Source of the DNA: Lichenostomus cassidix
Taxonomy: Eukaryota; Chordata; Aves; Passeriformes; Meliphagidae
Reading direction: 5' to 3'
DNA: 64,000 nt
NCBI GenBank assembly: GCA_008360975.2
Contig: CM039183.1
Span: 10,443,762 to 10,507,761 of the forward strand
The notes under the pieces are model-generated. The model ran no database searches and was not told the origin of the DNA. It saw only the letters and a list, made by a program, of their open reading frames with translations. The translations under genes were made by a program, and so were the position numbers. This document shows, in pieces, positions 33,775-48,700 of the stretch (its first letter is position 1; each line of letters starts with the position of its first letter).

Positions 33775-36700
33775 CTGGGAGGAGGACAGGGAAAAGACAA
33801 CCAGAACAATGATGCACAGGTTTGCTTTGCTTCAGCCTAAAATCTACATGGTGTATGGGGTAGGGGCTAAAAAAACCCCAAAAGTAATTTACTAATAAAC
33901 AGTTTAGGCACTGTGTAAATGAAATGACTTGTTGGGCTCATCTTCCTGGGCAAAAATTCAGATAGCCAGACCTCAGATATACTAATTAGCACTACACTGT
34001 CATCCCAGAGGAACTTGTTCTGGAAAGATACATCCTGCCCATAAACATGCCTGTTGACATGTTAGTACTATGCAGGAACATTTTAATGTCTTTATATGGA
34101 TTTCAATTTTGCTTTGAGGACAGAAGAGTGCCTGCTGCTGCCCTGGCAGGTGGTATTAGCTAATATAATAGTATGAATTTAACATTATTTTCAACTACAT
34201 CTCTTCCTCGCCTACAAAGTGTTTTGGTAACTCTTAGGTTTTACAGAATAAATTTGTACAGGTGACAGGAAATTCTTCCCATTCAGAGCAGTCAGGAAAA
34301 CATAGCAAGTGCATAACTCTCAGAGCAATAATCAATACAGCAGACCCTTCTTCTGTTCATTCTGTAGAAGACAATGCATGGAAAATAGAATGCCAGACTG
34401 ATGACCCTCAGATATTGCTAAGCTGTGAGATCTGTGACTCTCATCAGGCAAAGAGGATCATAACCTCCTCACTTCCTGAGGCTGAACAGATAAAGTTGGC
34501 CAGCACAGGGTGACAGACTTGATAGCTACAGCTCTGCAGGGCTGTGCTGGGAAAGGAAGCAGCTAAATCTTGGCAGCTACCAAAACCACAAACAAACGAG
34601 ATAACTGGGAATTTCCAAAGGGCTGATGCACCCTGAGGCTGATGTTCAAAGGAAGTAGGATGAAATGCTGCATGTTGGAGCTTTTCCATCAACTCCAGGC
34701 AGCTGGCTCAGACAGAGACATCTCTACTGTGAGCACTTGGAGGTGGAGGAAATGACACCTTCAGAGATCTCAGTTACAGCAGCTATAGAAGCAGCTGTGG
34801 CTTGCAGTCCTTGGGCAATGAGAACTTAGAAAACAAACAAGCAGCAGCAACCAAAGCTGACCCACAATCCCCTCTGCCCAGGATTTTCCAATGGTCACCA
34901 AAACCACAACAAATGAAAGCTCAGGAACTCAGATGTCCCCTGCAGACACCTGGCTGTAGAACAGGCAGAGTTACACACAGCTGTTCCTGACTGGACAACT
35001 CCATAAAACTGCTGAGGAATTATCCCCTTACAGATTTAGTTTGTAAGATTACTTCATTTTAAGTCTGGAATATAAACTGTTTGCCCACAAACTATTACAA
35101 TATCCATCCCTTCTGCTCCCTGACCTCATGGACACTGGGAGTGCACCCACCTGTCGGGTCAAGCCTTTAAAGAGAGCTCTGGTGATGTTAATCAAGTTTT
35201 TGGATCCAGTGACCTTGGCATACATGTCCTTAATGCCAATTAGTCTGCAGATGGTCATAATGGCTCGGTGGCAATGGAGACCATACCCTGGGGGAAAAAA
35301 CCCATCAATTAGCATTATGTGATTATTTGTAAGCACACAACCTACTGAGAAGAGGGCACTAAGATGTCTTCTTTGTTATTTTTGTTACCTAGCGTGTTAG
35401 AACACATTAGATGTTAAAAATGGCTCCAGGGACTGCCCAGAGGCATTCTTTCCCTTTTCCTGGCCCAGCAACTAGAATGAATTACACTTTGTCATAATTT
35501 TAGCGGCACAGAGTGAAGGAGAGACAAACTTATTTAAAAATCCACAAACCCAACAGAGGTTTGTGTGTCATCTGCATCCATCTCCACCACAGAGATGGAG
35601 ATGATATCAGCTCCAATGCATAATTGTAATACATTGGCATTAATTGCAAATGGTTTCTTAGACTTGCCAGGTTTTAACAGAGTTATTTTTTGAGGAGTCT
35701 AATTTTGCTTCAGAGAGGTTTGTTTCACATGGCTTAGCTCTAGTGATCTTTAAAAACTGCAGGACAGTCTTGCTGCTGCAAGTAAAGGAGACAAAAACAA
35801 AAACCAACCAAAACATCCTGGGGGCCAAATGGCTGGGAAGCAACAGAAAAGGGCTAGAATGTTTATTCTAGTGAGGTTATCTGACTGGAGACCTTCTCAA
35901 TTAAGAAACTGGGGAGAAAAGAGGAAACCAGAAACAAAATATACAGAGACACACATCTGAAAAAACCCCAAAGACACAAGGAAAGGAAAAAAAAAACCCA
36001 CCCCCACTAACTGATGAGCTATCAGGAAAATAAATAAATACCAGCCAGCAATGAATAAAACTTCAGAATTCCCAGGCAGCTTTAATTACCTTTGTTTTGC
36101 TTCTTCATGCTGATTTGTGTTCTTTTAAATTTCACTGAAATGTCGTGGTAAACTGGAGGTGGGTGGAAAAAAAGGCATTACAGATAAATTATTCCTTCTA
36201 GAAAAGCTTTAGCTTTCTTTTTTTGTACTGTGAATGGCAAGTTGGTTTTACTCTCTGCTGACTTCTTTAAAGAGAAGGGTTAATCTAGGTAAATTTCTGG
36301 AATAGATTATGAATGCTGAAATATCTGTGAGTACTGTTACTATTGAAAAATAGGTAGGAGTGCCTCCAATGAGCCTCATTTCATTTTGAACTGAGCTCAC
36401 ATGATACAATTTAACTAATCTTTTTTAATAATCCAGCTTTTAACCTAAGATTTCTCCATAGGCATCAGCATTCTTGGATTTTCTATAGAGAACATTAACA
36501 AAAAACTACCAGGAAACATCAGACTGACTCTCCAGCCCAGGTTCTTTTTCCTTGGCTGCTGGGCTTTGTCAGCATAAATGGATTGAGTCACCAAGGAATC
36601 ATCTCCTCTGACACAGAGAGGGGAAGAGCATGGGAGCTCAGTGTAGGGAAAAATGTCCCAACAGTATCTGACTCCCTTAACTCAAACTGTGCCAGAAAAG

Positions 36701-39700
36701 ATCTAATTTTGCTATTAAGAGCCTGAAATACTATGCATTAAGTATCCAAATTTTAAGCACAGAACCATGGAATTGTTTGGGCTGGAAGGAACCTCTTAAA
36801 GGTCAGCTGGTCCAACCCTTCCACAATGAGCAGGGACACCTTCAACTAGACCAGGTTGCCAAGAATTATAATGCAATGCATCAGATCAGAAAAGTTTTAT
36901 TTAACTTTTTTTTTATGCTTTGCTAGTAGTTGCAACCAGTTCTTGTTGGTATATTCAGTGCTTATATCGAAAGCATGATACTTACTTGTGTGGTTCTGAT
37001 ACAGGTCTATAAAGTATAAGGAGCTTATTGCTTTATTCTTTGCCTAGGGAATAAAAGCAGAAAATATTTTTTCTCCTTGAATTTTTCTGCTAAGCATTTT
37101 CAATTTACTATTATTCAGTTAACAAGATAGAAAAAAAAAGACAAACAACTTAGGAAAACAGATTTACCACATCTAAACTCTATGGAGATGAAAATGTTTA
37201 GTCTGGAGAAGAGGAGCCTCATGGGGAACCTCACTACTCCCTACAGATACCTGGAAGGAGGCTGAGGTGGGGGTCAGTCTCTTTGCCCAAATATCAAGTG
37301 ATAGGATGAGAGGAAATTGCCTCAAGTCGTTCCAGTGGAGGTTTAGACGGGAAAAATTTCTCCCCTGAAATGGTTATCAAGCACTGGGACAGGCTGCCAG
37401 TGAAGTGGCTCAGTCACCATCCCTGGAGGTGTTTGAAAGATGTGCAGACAGGGCACTGAGGGCTGGTGGTGCTTGGCAGTGTTAAATCAACAGCTGGACT
37501 GGATCATCTTAAGGGACTTTTCTAACCTAAATAATTCTATGATTATCTGTATCAAGACAAAGCCTACACATGGATTTAATTCTTTGCAAAGACTACAGAT
37601 TACACTGACTATTAGAAAAAAAACTCCATAAATGTAGGTATGAATTATTTGTCATGAAGCAAAAATAAAAATCAACATACTTTCCTTAAAGCATTCGTCC
37701 TGTCACCTGCCTTCCCTAATGCAAAACCTGCAAGACAGAGAAAGTAATTTTATTGCTGAGAAACAGATGATGCAGGATCTTCAGACAGAAAAGTGAAAAA
37801 AAACCCAGAGAACTTCACAGCCACGTTTAGCATTTAAATTTCCACTTCCCTGCACAGATCATACTCAGAAAGTGTTCAGAGAAAATCAGAGACAAACAAT
37901 TTAGGAGCTATGAACACCTAACATCTGGATGCCAACTGCTTGTTGTCAAAGGAAAACAAGTAAGGCTCAAGTTGTTTTTGTGTGTTTGGCCAAACTTTGT
38001 TTCAAACAACTGAACAATGGTGACTGCTTCAGATAAAAATAAAAATCATCTCTTCTCTTTAAAAAGAAAGAAGGCAATGAAGGGAATACAGAAAAAAAGA
38101 AAGCCTGGGACAACCTTAGTTCAACCATCCCGGATATATGCATCACAGTGATAACATGTTCCATGAAAAAGCTTTCCAAAAAAGGAAGCAGGAAGAATTT
38201 TTCAGAGTAACAAATCTCTCTACAAGAGAACCACACTTTCCTCTCTGTATAAACTTTCCTGCACTCCAATGTGCAATCAAAATTCGGCTAGAGGAACATA
38301 TGTGGCCTTGAATCTTTCCCATAAAGCAAAGTTCTGCAAAACTCTGGTTGCTCATAAATGCAGCTAATTAAAGCTCCCACAAACACCCCATCATCAGATG
38401 TTGCTTTGTACATACAATAAATGCACATACCTGCAGCTCCTTTACCATTTCCAACAACCACTAAGGCACGTATTGATTTTTTCCTGCCTTCCTTTGCCTT
38501 CATACAAAACACATTTCTCACCTGCAAAAAAAAACCAACACAAAGCTTCTTGTTAGGCAGTGGTCACAGCACCAAGCCTGACACAGTTCAAGGAACATTT
38601 GTACAATGCTCTCAGGCACATGGCGTGACACTTGGGGTGTCCTGTGCAGGGCCAGAAGTTGGAATCAATGATCCTGATAGGTCCTTTCTAACCCAGAATA
38701 TTATGTATGATTTCATGATTCCATAAGCAAGTCACTGCCTTACAGTCTCCCACCTTATATGGTCTAATATATCCTGATGTGGACAAGAGCCTAATGCATG
38801 TTCTGGGGAAAAGGAGAACAACTTGACCTGAAGAATGCAGAATGTGGTAAAAGGTCATTAAAATGATGAGATAAAGGGAAGAGACTGGTTACATGTCAGC
38901 CCAAACCAGCTTTGGACTGCTGGGGTTTAGAAATATTTCAAATTGTGTCCTTTGGTGAACTTGGCTCACTTTGATGTGAAAACCACACCTCTGAAGCTGA
39001 GGCTAGCTGCCTCTGAGTGGAGACCCCTAACACTGCAGATGAATTTAGAATGTGCTGTACCCTTAAATCCAGGTAAGAGACAGGCAAGCAAGTAGCAGCT
39101 TAGCCAAGCAGTGATGTATATTCATTACATAGAACTGTAAATAATCAAACTATAAATATGTTTGTATTTTTGCACACCTTTGGTGTGCTAACTTTACTCA
39201 CAGCACCCCTTTTGGAGCAGAACTATAAATAATTTAAATAGCTCGACTCTGTGGATTGGCTTCTTGCACACTGGGTGAGAGAACCCAATTTTGGGACAAC
39301 AATCTGAGATCCTTTGTCCATCTGTTCTAGTCTCCTTGTTTTTGATTACATATAAAACTATATGTTTATTTAAATATAGAAATACAGTTTATATACTGTA
39401 ATTAATATATATAAAATACAAAAAATAACATAAAATTTAAAAAATAGATATATAAAAAATAACATCCTGGATATTGCTTGACTGTGTTAATATCTGTGTT
39501 TCAGAACTATCAGTCAAAAGATAGTATTTATTTCATGGTATTATTTCTCCTCTTACTCTCAAGTGCAGCAGGTTCTACTTTCTTCAAGCCACAATATGAT
39601 TTCCCTGTCAGTGCTCCCCCTTCTCCCTACATGTAATTCCTCAGTAAACTGCTCTGGTTGTAATATTATACATCTGAAAGTAGATTATTAGAAAATACTT

Positions 39701-42700
39701 AGTCATGGCTTAAACATTCTTACTAGAATTCACAAAAAACACCCAAACCAAAACCCAAACCAAAACAAACTTAGAAAAACCCAAAACAAACAACCCTCCC
39801 AAATTCCAGTGCCTTCACTAGGTACAGATTATGGTTAGGGTTAGTGCTTCTGAAAAAGTTCACCTTGCTTTCATTAAAATAAAGATGCTGTTTAATTCAA
39901 GGTGCACATGCATTCTAGAGAGCACTTTGAAGAAACATCAGCTTTGCCAATTGCTTATTCCAAGCTATCTTTCCTTCTTCAAATTCTTTGCCTACAAGAA
40001 CAAGCTAAAAAACCACACCCCATAAGATGAAAGTGCCTGTGGGCTATTTACAGAAAATGCAAAATAATAATGGAAGAAAAGAGACTGAAGCAGAGTCATC
40101 TCTCCAGGAGCATCAAGAGAATACTATTTTTGCTCTGCACACACTTTCATCTCCTGTTGCCAAGCTGAGTAGGTACTTGTACAAAAATAGAGCCAACACG
40201 TCAAACATAAAGGATGTGAATCTTGTAGAAACCTACTCGTGGATTATTCTTCTCCTTTTCCAGAATGTGGCAACAAAGACACATGCAAGGAGCTTCTCCA
40301 GAAGCCTTCCTCAAACTGCACTGGTTGGTTGTTTCTGAGCAGCTCTGCAGGAAAAAGTGTTCAGCTGCCCCATCACAGTCAGGGCTGTTGCATTTACGTC
40401 TTCTGGAGTGTGCTCAGCAATGCTTCCCTTCCACCCTGGGATGCAGAGCAGGATGCTCAAGTTTGTCCTCAAACTGCACTGGAATTAATTAATTAATGCA
40501 AAATGAACAGTGTGCCACTTTGAAAACAGCACAGCCTCTGAGAAGTGGCTGAAACCAAGACACAGCTACCCCTTTTTATCAGATTGTCACTCAAGCTACA
40601 CTGAAAGTCAATTTTTAAATTTTGAAAGCAGATGCAACATGTGCTCAACCTAAATCATAGTGTACCTGAAATTAACTGTCTCCCATTTTATCCATCATCC
40701 AGTGGTGACACTGTAAACTCAGTTTTCTTTCTAGAACTGAGGGAAGAGCAGCACCTCAAAACCAAAGTGAAACCACTTGAAACATTTATTAAGGGGAGAA
40801 ACAGCAATGTGGAAGTAAGTTACTCTCAAAGACAGGCTGCTAACTATTATTATGATTTCAACTGCTGCACTTGGCTAGAAAAAGGGCAAAAATCTAACCT
40901 TTTCCTGGAGGTTTTGTTCTTGTAAAAGCAGAATGACTGACTGGCCAACTTGATTGCTCTTGGAAAGCCCTCCTTTCTCGAAATCATACTCTAGTCATGA
41001 TTTCTAGGAACCTGCCACCTCTAGGGCACACTCCTGACACTGCTATCCTTTTGCTGCTATTTTGCAGAGAAGAGTGATCCCCTCTAGATATAAGAACCTC
41101 TGGTCCCAATACTTCCCTAAGGTAGAAGGGGAGATAAGATACAATGAGAGCAGGGTGGAGGAAGAAAAGCATTTCTGTGCAAATGAGCCTGGAGAGGCTC
41201 AGGGACACAGCTAAAAGGTTTGGGAAACCAGCTACCCAAAAGAACTGAGTAATAAACTTGTTAACAAAAACCAAACCTGTGTTAGCTACATCATGTCCCT
41301 ATCAGCCTCCTCTGTACAAAGGGCAGAGCAGATTTGTGCCACAATGGCAGAATATCTCCAGCTGCAACATTCACCTTGAAATGGTCCTTAACCTTGTGCC
41401 TTTAAAGGAGGAGATGCTCTTTCCATCCATGTGCCCTTACAGAAAGGTGGGAATGCAATCCCACACTGAGCCTGCAAGTCAACACAAACAGGAATGAACA
41501 GCATTCACACAAACAGCACTAATAACCTCCTCCTGTTCCTCTCTCAGTGTGGCTTCCTACTACAGCTCCCACCTGAGTACAGATCCTTTGGATTAACCCC
41601 ACAATAATCCATCCTCAAAGCCACAGTCTATCTAAATGGCTTCATTTCCTTTTCAAAGGATGAGCCATAATTATGCCCAATTAAAAGTCAATCAAAGGCT
41701 TCTGAGTGTCCAAATGTCAGTTATTTCTTCCATACAGGTTGACAGGTAAGACATGGAAATCATTAACTATTTATTCAACTGAGCCAGTTGTAGGTAGCAT
41801 TCCTAAACTCTACTTCTAGGGCAGGCCAGAATCTTTGAGAGATCAGAGTATCAGAAATAGTGCACAGCTCTGACCTCTCTTTTTTTTTCCTGTAACAGGT
41901 GGCTTCAGGTGCTATCTTAGAAACTGTCAGAAATGTCCATTGTCAGTCTAAAGACACTGTCAGTATCATCCAGGGAACAGACGACTTCTCTGTAGTTCTA
42001 AAAGCAAAATCTAGAGCCTACAAATACCCTTAAAATACTTTTGAGGCAATATCTCTTTAGAAGTAAATTACTACTCAGAGAGTATCCTTTATACCATATA
42101 ATTTTTCAGTCAAGGATGTCAAACAGTGGATCTCAGACACTGTAATTTCATGCAGCATTTCTTTTTCCCAACCCTTTTTTTATTGCACCCTTTGCAAAAA
42201 CAATAGCTAGAAAACAATTTCCAATGACTTACAGGAAGAGTTTTAGGCTGTGTATTACAGAATATTCCTTTTGTCACCAAAAAGCAAGTCTAACAAGGTG
42301 AGCCAACAAGAAGAGGCCTGATGCAGGCTGGGAGGAGTTCCCTTAATTAAAGTGAGAGGCAACGAGGCAAACAAGATGTCCAGGAAGGAGTAAAAACCAT
42401 TATGCAGCCACTGCCACCCTGAGCTTTCTGTCCCCTGCAGCCACCATCCTTTCATATTGTGTGTCTGCAGTTCTTCAGAGTCCCCTAACTCCTGGCAATG
42501 GCACAGACCACATTTCCAAGCTGGAGGACATAAATGACAGAGGTGCTTCCCAGTGTCACACCTGCCTCACGACACAGGAGGAAGGATGAACACTCTGACT
42601 GTTAGTTTGGCAACTGTTTTCCTCACAGGTGTGAGAGCTCCAAGTTATGAGCTAGAGAACTTCTGAGTTAGAAACCTCATTAATTAAGTGATGAACTAGT

Positions 42701-45700
42701 GAATTCCTGTGCTAGATTAGTCAATACAAAAAGTATTCAGCACTTGTTTGTTTTCCTACCTAGCAAGCTCATAAAATGAACTTTAATTTACAGGTCATGT
42801 TGCTCTGCAAATTTGAGTGATCCAAATGGACTGTGACAAACACACCTAATGCTACTTCACATTCTATAGTTGAACACTCAAACACAAATCCCTGAGGTTT
42901 TTTGTTTGTTTTTTTTGTTTAAAATCAATAGTGCCATACTTTCAGCATCTGGCTTAAAAAGAGAATTATTCTGACACTGGAAGAGCTGCACTGACACAGA
43001 ATTCTGCAAGTTGCCTTCATCTGAAACAGGCAATGAAAACAAAAAGCATGAACAAACCAGTAAGTGATCACCAAGCAGTTTTCACAACTGGTAATTGTGA
43101 AATTTCAGTGTTGGACAAAAGCCCTTTGAGATCTGTCTTTTGCAAATGGCATTATTTATAACTTTATCTTCTCCCTTAGAAAGCTCCCCTTAATGAGAGA
43201 CTCAAAGGGTCACTAACCTCATGTTCTGTGCCTTCCAGCCTTACTGAGCACTAGGTTTCACTTTCTAATTTTAATTGCACTACAAAGCAATTACTCTCAT
43301 AGCACAGGATGTCATGTAGATGACTTTTTTTTTGCTATGTTACCATGTCCATTTTGGAGAAACATAAAAGAAAAATTCATCTGAGGATGGGTGATATGTG
43401 AAATGAAGCCTTCCCATGAAAATAATAATGGCACACATCAGCTACATCTCTAAATCTTAATTACCACTATGATTACATTATGTTAGACACCAGTTAAGCA
43501 TTACCACCAGTTCTATTTAAGGAGATTGTTCTTATGTGTAATATATGAGCAGAACAGGAATTGTGCCTTCAGGCTGGCAGGGAAAGTAAGAAACAGGTAA
43601 CACAAGTCACCTACACTTAGTAATGCAATAGCCCTTAGGAAATCCAGGAATAAAACCAATCTGCAGCCCCTACTGCTGCTCTTTAACACACTCTCGAGCT
43701 AGGGTTTGCTTCTAGTTGACATGAAAATCTGAGCTTGTCTGTACTCTATTTTACAGTCAGGAGAAATCAAATTACAGCTTTTCTGTTTCTACATTAAAAG
43801 AAAACTCTTTAATATGCAATTTCTCTCTTTTTTTAGCAAGAGAGCACAGCCTTTTCAGTAGCATAATCACAACAGAAAGGGCCTATTGTATCTTTTTTCA
43901 TAAGGCAGTCCTTTAAAATTGCCTCTCAGTTTCTTGCTGTGAAGTACAACTTCCCTGCAAACATTATTTTAATCTACCATACAGTTGTGAAGGTAAAGAT
44001 AATGGAAAACACACACAGAGAAATAGCAGCATGTCTCTCACCTATTCAAGACAAGAATGCTAAAATGATCTATTTATTTCAAAACTTATTATAGGACTCA
44101 ATTATCTTGAGCTCATTGATGACTTTGAATATAGAATTTTTTGCTGCTGCTGCTGCTTTTCTGCAAAAGCATTCCACTTTCTTCAGTTCAGACCTGTGGC
44201 AATCTCAGACAACAGCAGAGCCCCAGCCTGCTTCTAAAAGCTTTTTTATTACTCAAATGTAGTAAAACATTGAGACAGATTTCCATAGCACATGGAAACA
44301 CTGCAGAGCAACTCAGCTTTGCAGTTTGTAAATAATTCTGGCAGCACAGGACTTCAAACTCCCCTACTGTAGCATCCAAAGTGACAGTCAGTTGTGACAT
44401 GGCACAGCAGCAGAACAACAGTCACTGTTCTGCAATGTGCCCCTTCAGGTAACAGAAGGCACTGCCAGCTGCAGGGCTTGCTAACAAAATAATTAATTTT
44501 ATCAACAGTTCCCATGCATTTCAGTTATTGCAAACTGCCTTGGAACACTGACTCAGCTAAAGGCCAAGTGCTCCAAATGGTCTTTGCTGTATCAGTCAAA
44601 GCCCACAGTGCCCAGTCCACTCAAAAAACCAACTGGGGTAAGAAAATGGGTTAATAGGTCACAGATTTTGTCTCCCCATCCCTCCTGACAGATTATCTAA
44701 CTTGTTTTTAAAAAGCTCCAGTAACAGACATTCCATATACTCCCAATCCATTCCAGTATTCAGATTTCCATTTGTATCTCATTTTTTATCTCTAAATTTA
44801 CCTTACTTTTTATTTATATCCATTGCTTTTTATCCTTTTCACAGCAGACATCTAAAACAGTTTATATCTTTCTCCTCTACAGGATTAAAAAAAATAAATA
44901 GAAACCAACTCATGGCTTTTAATTACCCAGACTGAAATTACAATACAGCATCATTGTTTTCCATGTCTCAGGAGATACTAAAACCCACTGCCACAAGCAA
45001 AGATTTTGATTAATCTAGAAAATACTGAACCAACTGGATGGAGTCCCAACTGAGGGTCATCTCAGCAAAATGCAGAAAGATAATCAAGGACACAGAAATC
45101 CATTTGCACATTTATCAGGACAGGAGAGAAGCCTCAGACGCCTTTCTGGAGTAGAGCTGTCAGGTAGCTCAGCTTCTGACTTGCCTGATTATTCTTTTTA
45201 CTTCCAGACAAGAAGCTGTTGTGAATCAGGCTATTTTGTTAAGAAAATGTGTCTCATAACCCTTCTCCCTCGATTAAATAGACAAAGTAACTCATTTTGT
45301 CATAGGTTATGCTCGTATGCATCATGCAGCTGAAACAGCAAACCAAACTCATTCCTATTGCTGTTAGGGACTTAGCAAAGACTTGTTAAATAATTGCAAG
45401 GTCAATATAAAGTAGTGACAATTCTTTAAAGTCCCTGAAAAGATTTGCAGTGCTTACCTCGATGACTCTTGTCTCAAAATCTTCGTAAGTTTCTGTTGGG
45501 AGAAAAACAGGGTGTTACATATCCTTGTGTTACTTCTCTATCAGCACATCCCTCTGTAGGTGGGACAACTTCAGAAGGACACAACTTCTATGGAACTGCA
45601 ATTTATAAAGCAATCTCAGCAATAAGTAGAAAAGGTAACATAAGAATAATTTGAACAAGCAGTATAAACTGCCTTCTTCCTTAAATAGTGATCAAAATTT

Positions 45701-48700
45701 CCAAATAAACCTCAAATTTCAAACATGCAGAGTAAAATCTGTAAATCATTAAATCACCAGATGGGTCACTTCCATTATGACCAAAGCATCATCCAGTGTT
45801 GTTCAGAATATTGTACAATCAACAGGGATTCAAAGAAATTTGGGTTTTGGCCTAGATGACCTGTAAAAGATCCCTTCCAACTAAACCTATCCTTTGATTC
45901 TATGATTCTAGAATCAAATACTTCTTGATACACACATCTGTGAAATTCCAGACAGGGAGGGGGAACATGAAACAAAACAATACATAACCACTTCAAATAA
46001 CCATGCATCATTTAGCCCTTACAACCTCTTGCTTTTCCAACTTATCCCAGGAACAAGAGTATTTCAGTATAACATATAACATTTGGTGTAGTTACAGTGA
46101 AATTCTGAAGAAAATCTAAAAACTGTAATGGTGTAGAGCTGAGGCCTCAGTCCTTCACCAAACATTGCTTTATCATTTACACATAATATAACATAACGTG
46201 ATTATAAACATGATCATCTTGGCACAGTTTAGAGATCTAGAATCTACACAAAGCAGATTTCTAGCTCACAAAAGAGGATATGAATACCAACAGGCACTCT
46301 CTGTTCCATCTCTGAAGCCTCTTCAATTGCAAAGGAACACTGTAAACTTGGGAGAAAAGTGATTTTATTTCTCAGTGAAAAATACTGTTCTTTCTCTACT
46401 CCTAGCTAGCACAATAAGTGACACCAGGGAATTCAGCCATGCCTTAGTCTTGGGCCAAAAGGATTCATTGGGTTTGGCAGTTTCAGGTCTGTTCTTCCTA
46501 TCACCTTGACAGTGCTTTGCATACAGCCAATGTCCCAATTCCCTGGAAAAGTCATTAATTCTCTGATGCTGAAAGAAATATAGGGCCTGAAACCCCCCAG
46601 CATTTTGAACAGATTAAAAGGAAATCAGTGCATGTGAATCAGAAAGTGCCTTTTCTCAAACACATTTATAATACAAGCTGACAGCTTCATTTTCCTGTTT
46701 TGATAGCAGTGCCCTTTCCTCTTTTTGGCAGAACTCGACCTGACTAGAACAGCCTCCACACAGCCAACTGCAATGCAAGTAATCTACATCAATAGTACCA
46801 GCCAAAAGCAAAACCAAGGAAAACACCAGAAGGTGAAGTTCATAAATGCATAAACATTGTTTACAACAGCTGTCACTTGTTTTAGTGGGATAAACTCAAC
46901 ACAAGTCTTGTGTTCCCAGTACAGAACTAGAACCATAGCATTTTCTTGACTTGCTCCATGTTCCACCACTGACTTATGGGGAATTTGGAACAAATAATCT
47001 CTCAAATCTTCTATTTTCACACTGACAGATTCAGTGGCAGTTGGCCAAGTCCATGGTGCCATCACTGCCTCCCATGGAATATTTGCTCTTAAGGTAATAA
47101 AATGAAATGCACAACAGTGCAAGAAAATGCCACCTGTTTTTCTTAGCTCCTCCTACTCTAAAAGTGTACAGAAAGATGTCACTAAGCAGAGTTTCACAAT
47201 AAAAACTCAGCCCCATGGGAGTTGACAAGTCTTTTTCATATTTAAGTAGTTGAAAAAGATTAGGCTTCTAAATGTTAAAGCTACTATAGAATTTCCAGTA
47301 GTCTGAATAATAGCATTGTAAAAAAAGTCACCTCTCTGCTCTACACAGAGGACCTCTGGTTTCACTATATTGAACTACTTAGGAAATAACTAACTAACTA
47401 ACTTTTATAGTTATTATATTTACTATAATAGTTATTTATTGCAGCTTCTTCTAAAAGCTACAAACTACATAATTTTTAACCCTATTTCATTATTTGAAAT
47501 AGAATTTTAAAAAGATTGATTTACTCCACAGGATCCTTTAAGAAACTATTAAAAAAACATTACTATATTTCATACTTAAGACAATTGATTCTGGACACAG
47601 AAAAACATTTCTATCCTTCAAGACTCCTGTAACAGTCTGACATAACACAGTACTCTGCAATACCACATAAAATCATCCAGTCTATAACAGAACAGCCTAA
47701 CAGCTGTTAGTAAGAAATCAAGCAGAGTTTTAACAAATTTCACTGGTGTTAGCAGTACCTGCTTTTTGATTTAACTTGCTTGTGTGTGGGTGTGCAACAG
47801 AGATGTACCAAACCAATTTTTAGTCACAGAAAAAGTCTGGATCTCACTTTATCCAAGCCTCCTGCTCTCAGAAAAGCAAAGCAAGAGACAGAAGACAATT
47901 GATTTTCTTACCTCCATTAGGACCAGGGTCAGGAGGATCCAGGAGGATACCTCCCCAACACCTTCCACTCCATCCTCCCTCTCTCTTAATTTTTATTTTC
48001 CTTCTCTTCTCCCACGTATCTCTCTGCTGAATAATTTCAGATTGAATTCTCTCTCGTTCTTCTTTTTTTCGTTGGGCAACTTCCTGGACTCTCCCAGTTT
48101 GTATCACAGGAGCATTGAGACCAGGCCAGAGGAAACCAGAACGTCCTTAAAAATAACAGACAAAAATCATGCTTTGTTCCAAATTAGGATTGCAACTCTG
48201 TACTCAGGAAAAATGCAATGAAATGAAAAATTCTCATGTATTTCAAATGCATTTTATGATACGGAATTTATATCTAAAAAAGCAAAAACAACATTAAATA
48301 ATCATAGAAGATTTTTTTGTTTAAAGACAGAAATATCTTAAGCAGTTCTGACATCACAGAAAGGAGAAGAAATGTGTCCATTAATTAAATCAAGAAACAA
48401 TATACACAAAAATGTCAAGACATGTCTTCAGCTTTTTATTTGTGAATCTACCTTCACCAATCTCCTGGCCTCTATTGAGATTCTTCCTTAGCCTTTTCTT
48501 TCTTTTCTTTCCTCTTCCTTTCTTTACTCCCACGCCAGTCTCTGCCAAAGCTCCTTTCCACAGCTCATCAGCTGTCACTGAAATAAAAAAAAAAACTTCC
48601 ATAAGTAGTGTACAAGTACAGCTTACACTGGAAACTGAAGCTGAACAAAAAATAACCCCAAACTTGAAACCTGCTTGGTCTCTGCTTTGCTGGAATTTAA

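Larger units (their letters stand above)
33775..36985 (-). other. MRPS5: MRPS5 introns 8-10
   Basis: The introns 33775-35150, 35288-36089 and 36153-36985 hold no other gene. The last carries a short CR1 tail (36758-36866). Confidence 0.65.
38726..45457 (-). other. MRPS5: MRPS5 intron 5
   Basis: This is most of a 6.9-kb intron. It has very AT-rich DNA at 39,360-39,470 and an A/C-rich tract at 39,728-39,800. I see no recognised gene or transposon in it. A (TGC)5 microsatellite is near 44,144-44,158. Confidence 0.6.

Noticed and set aside
39829..39843. Telomere-like ggttagggttag
   Set aside because: Only about two TTAGGG units, which is too few for an interstitial telomere array.
48470..48540. 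Pyrimidine-rich low-complexity tract
   Set aside because: It is the complement of MRPS5 exon 3 coding for a Lys/Arg-rich segment, not a repeat.
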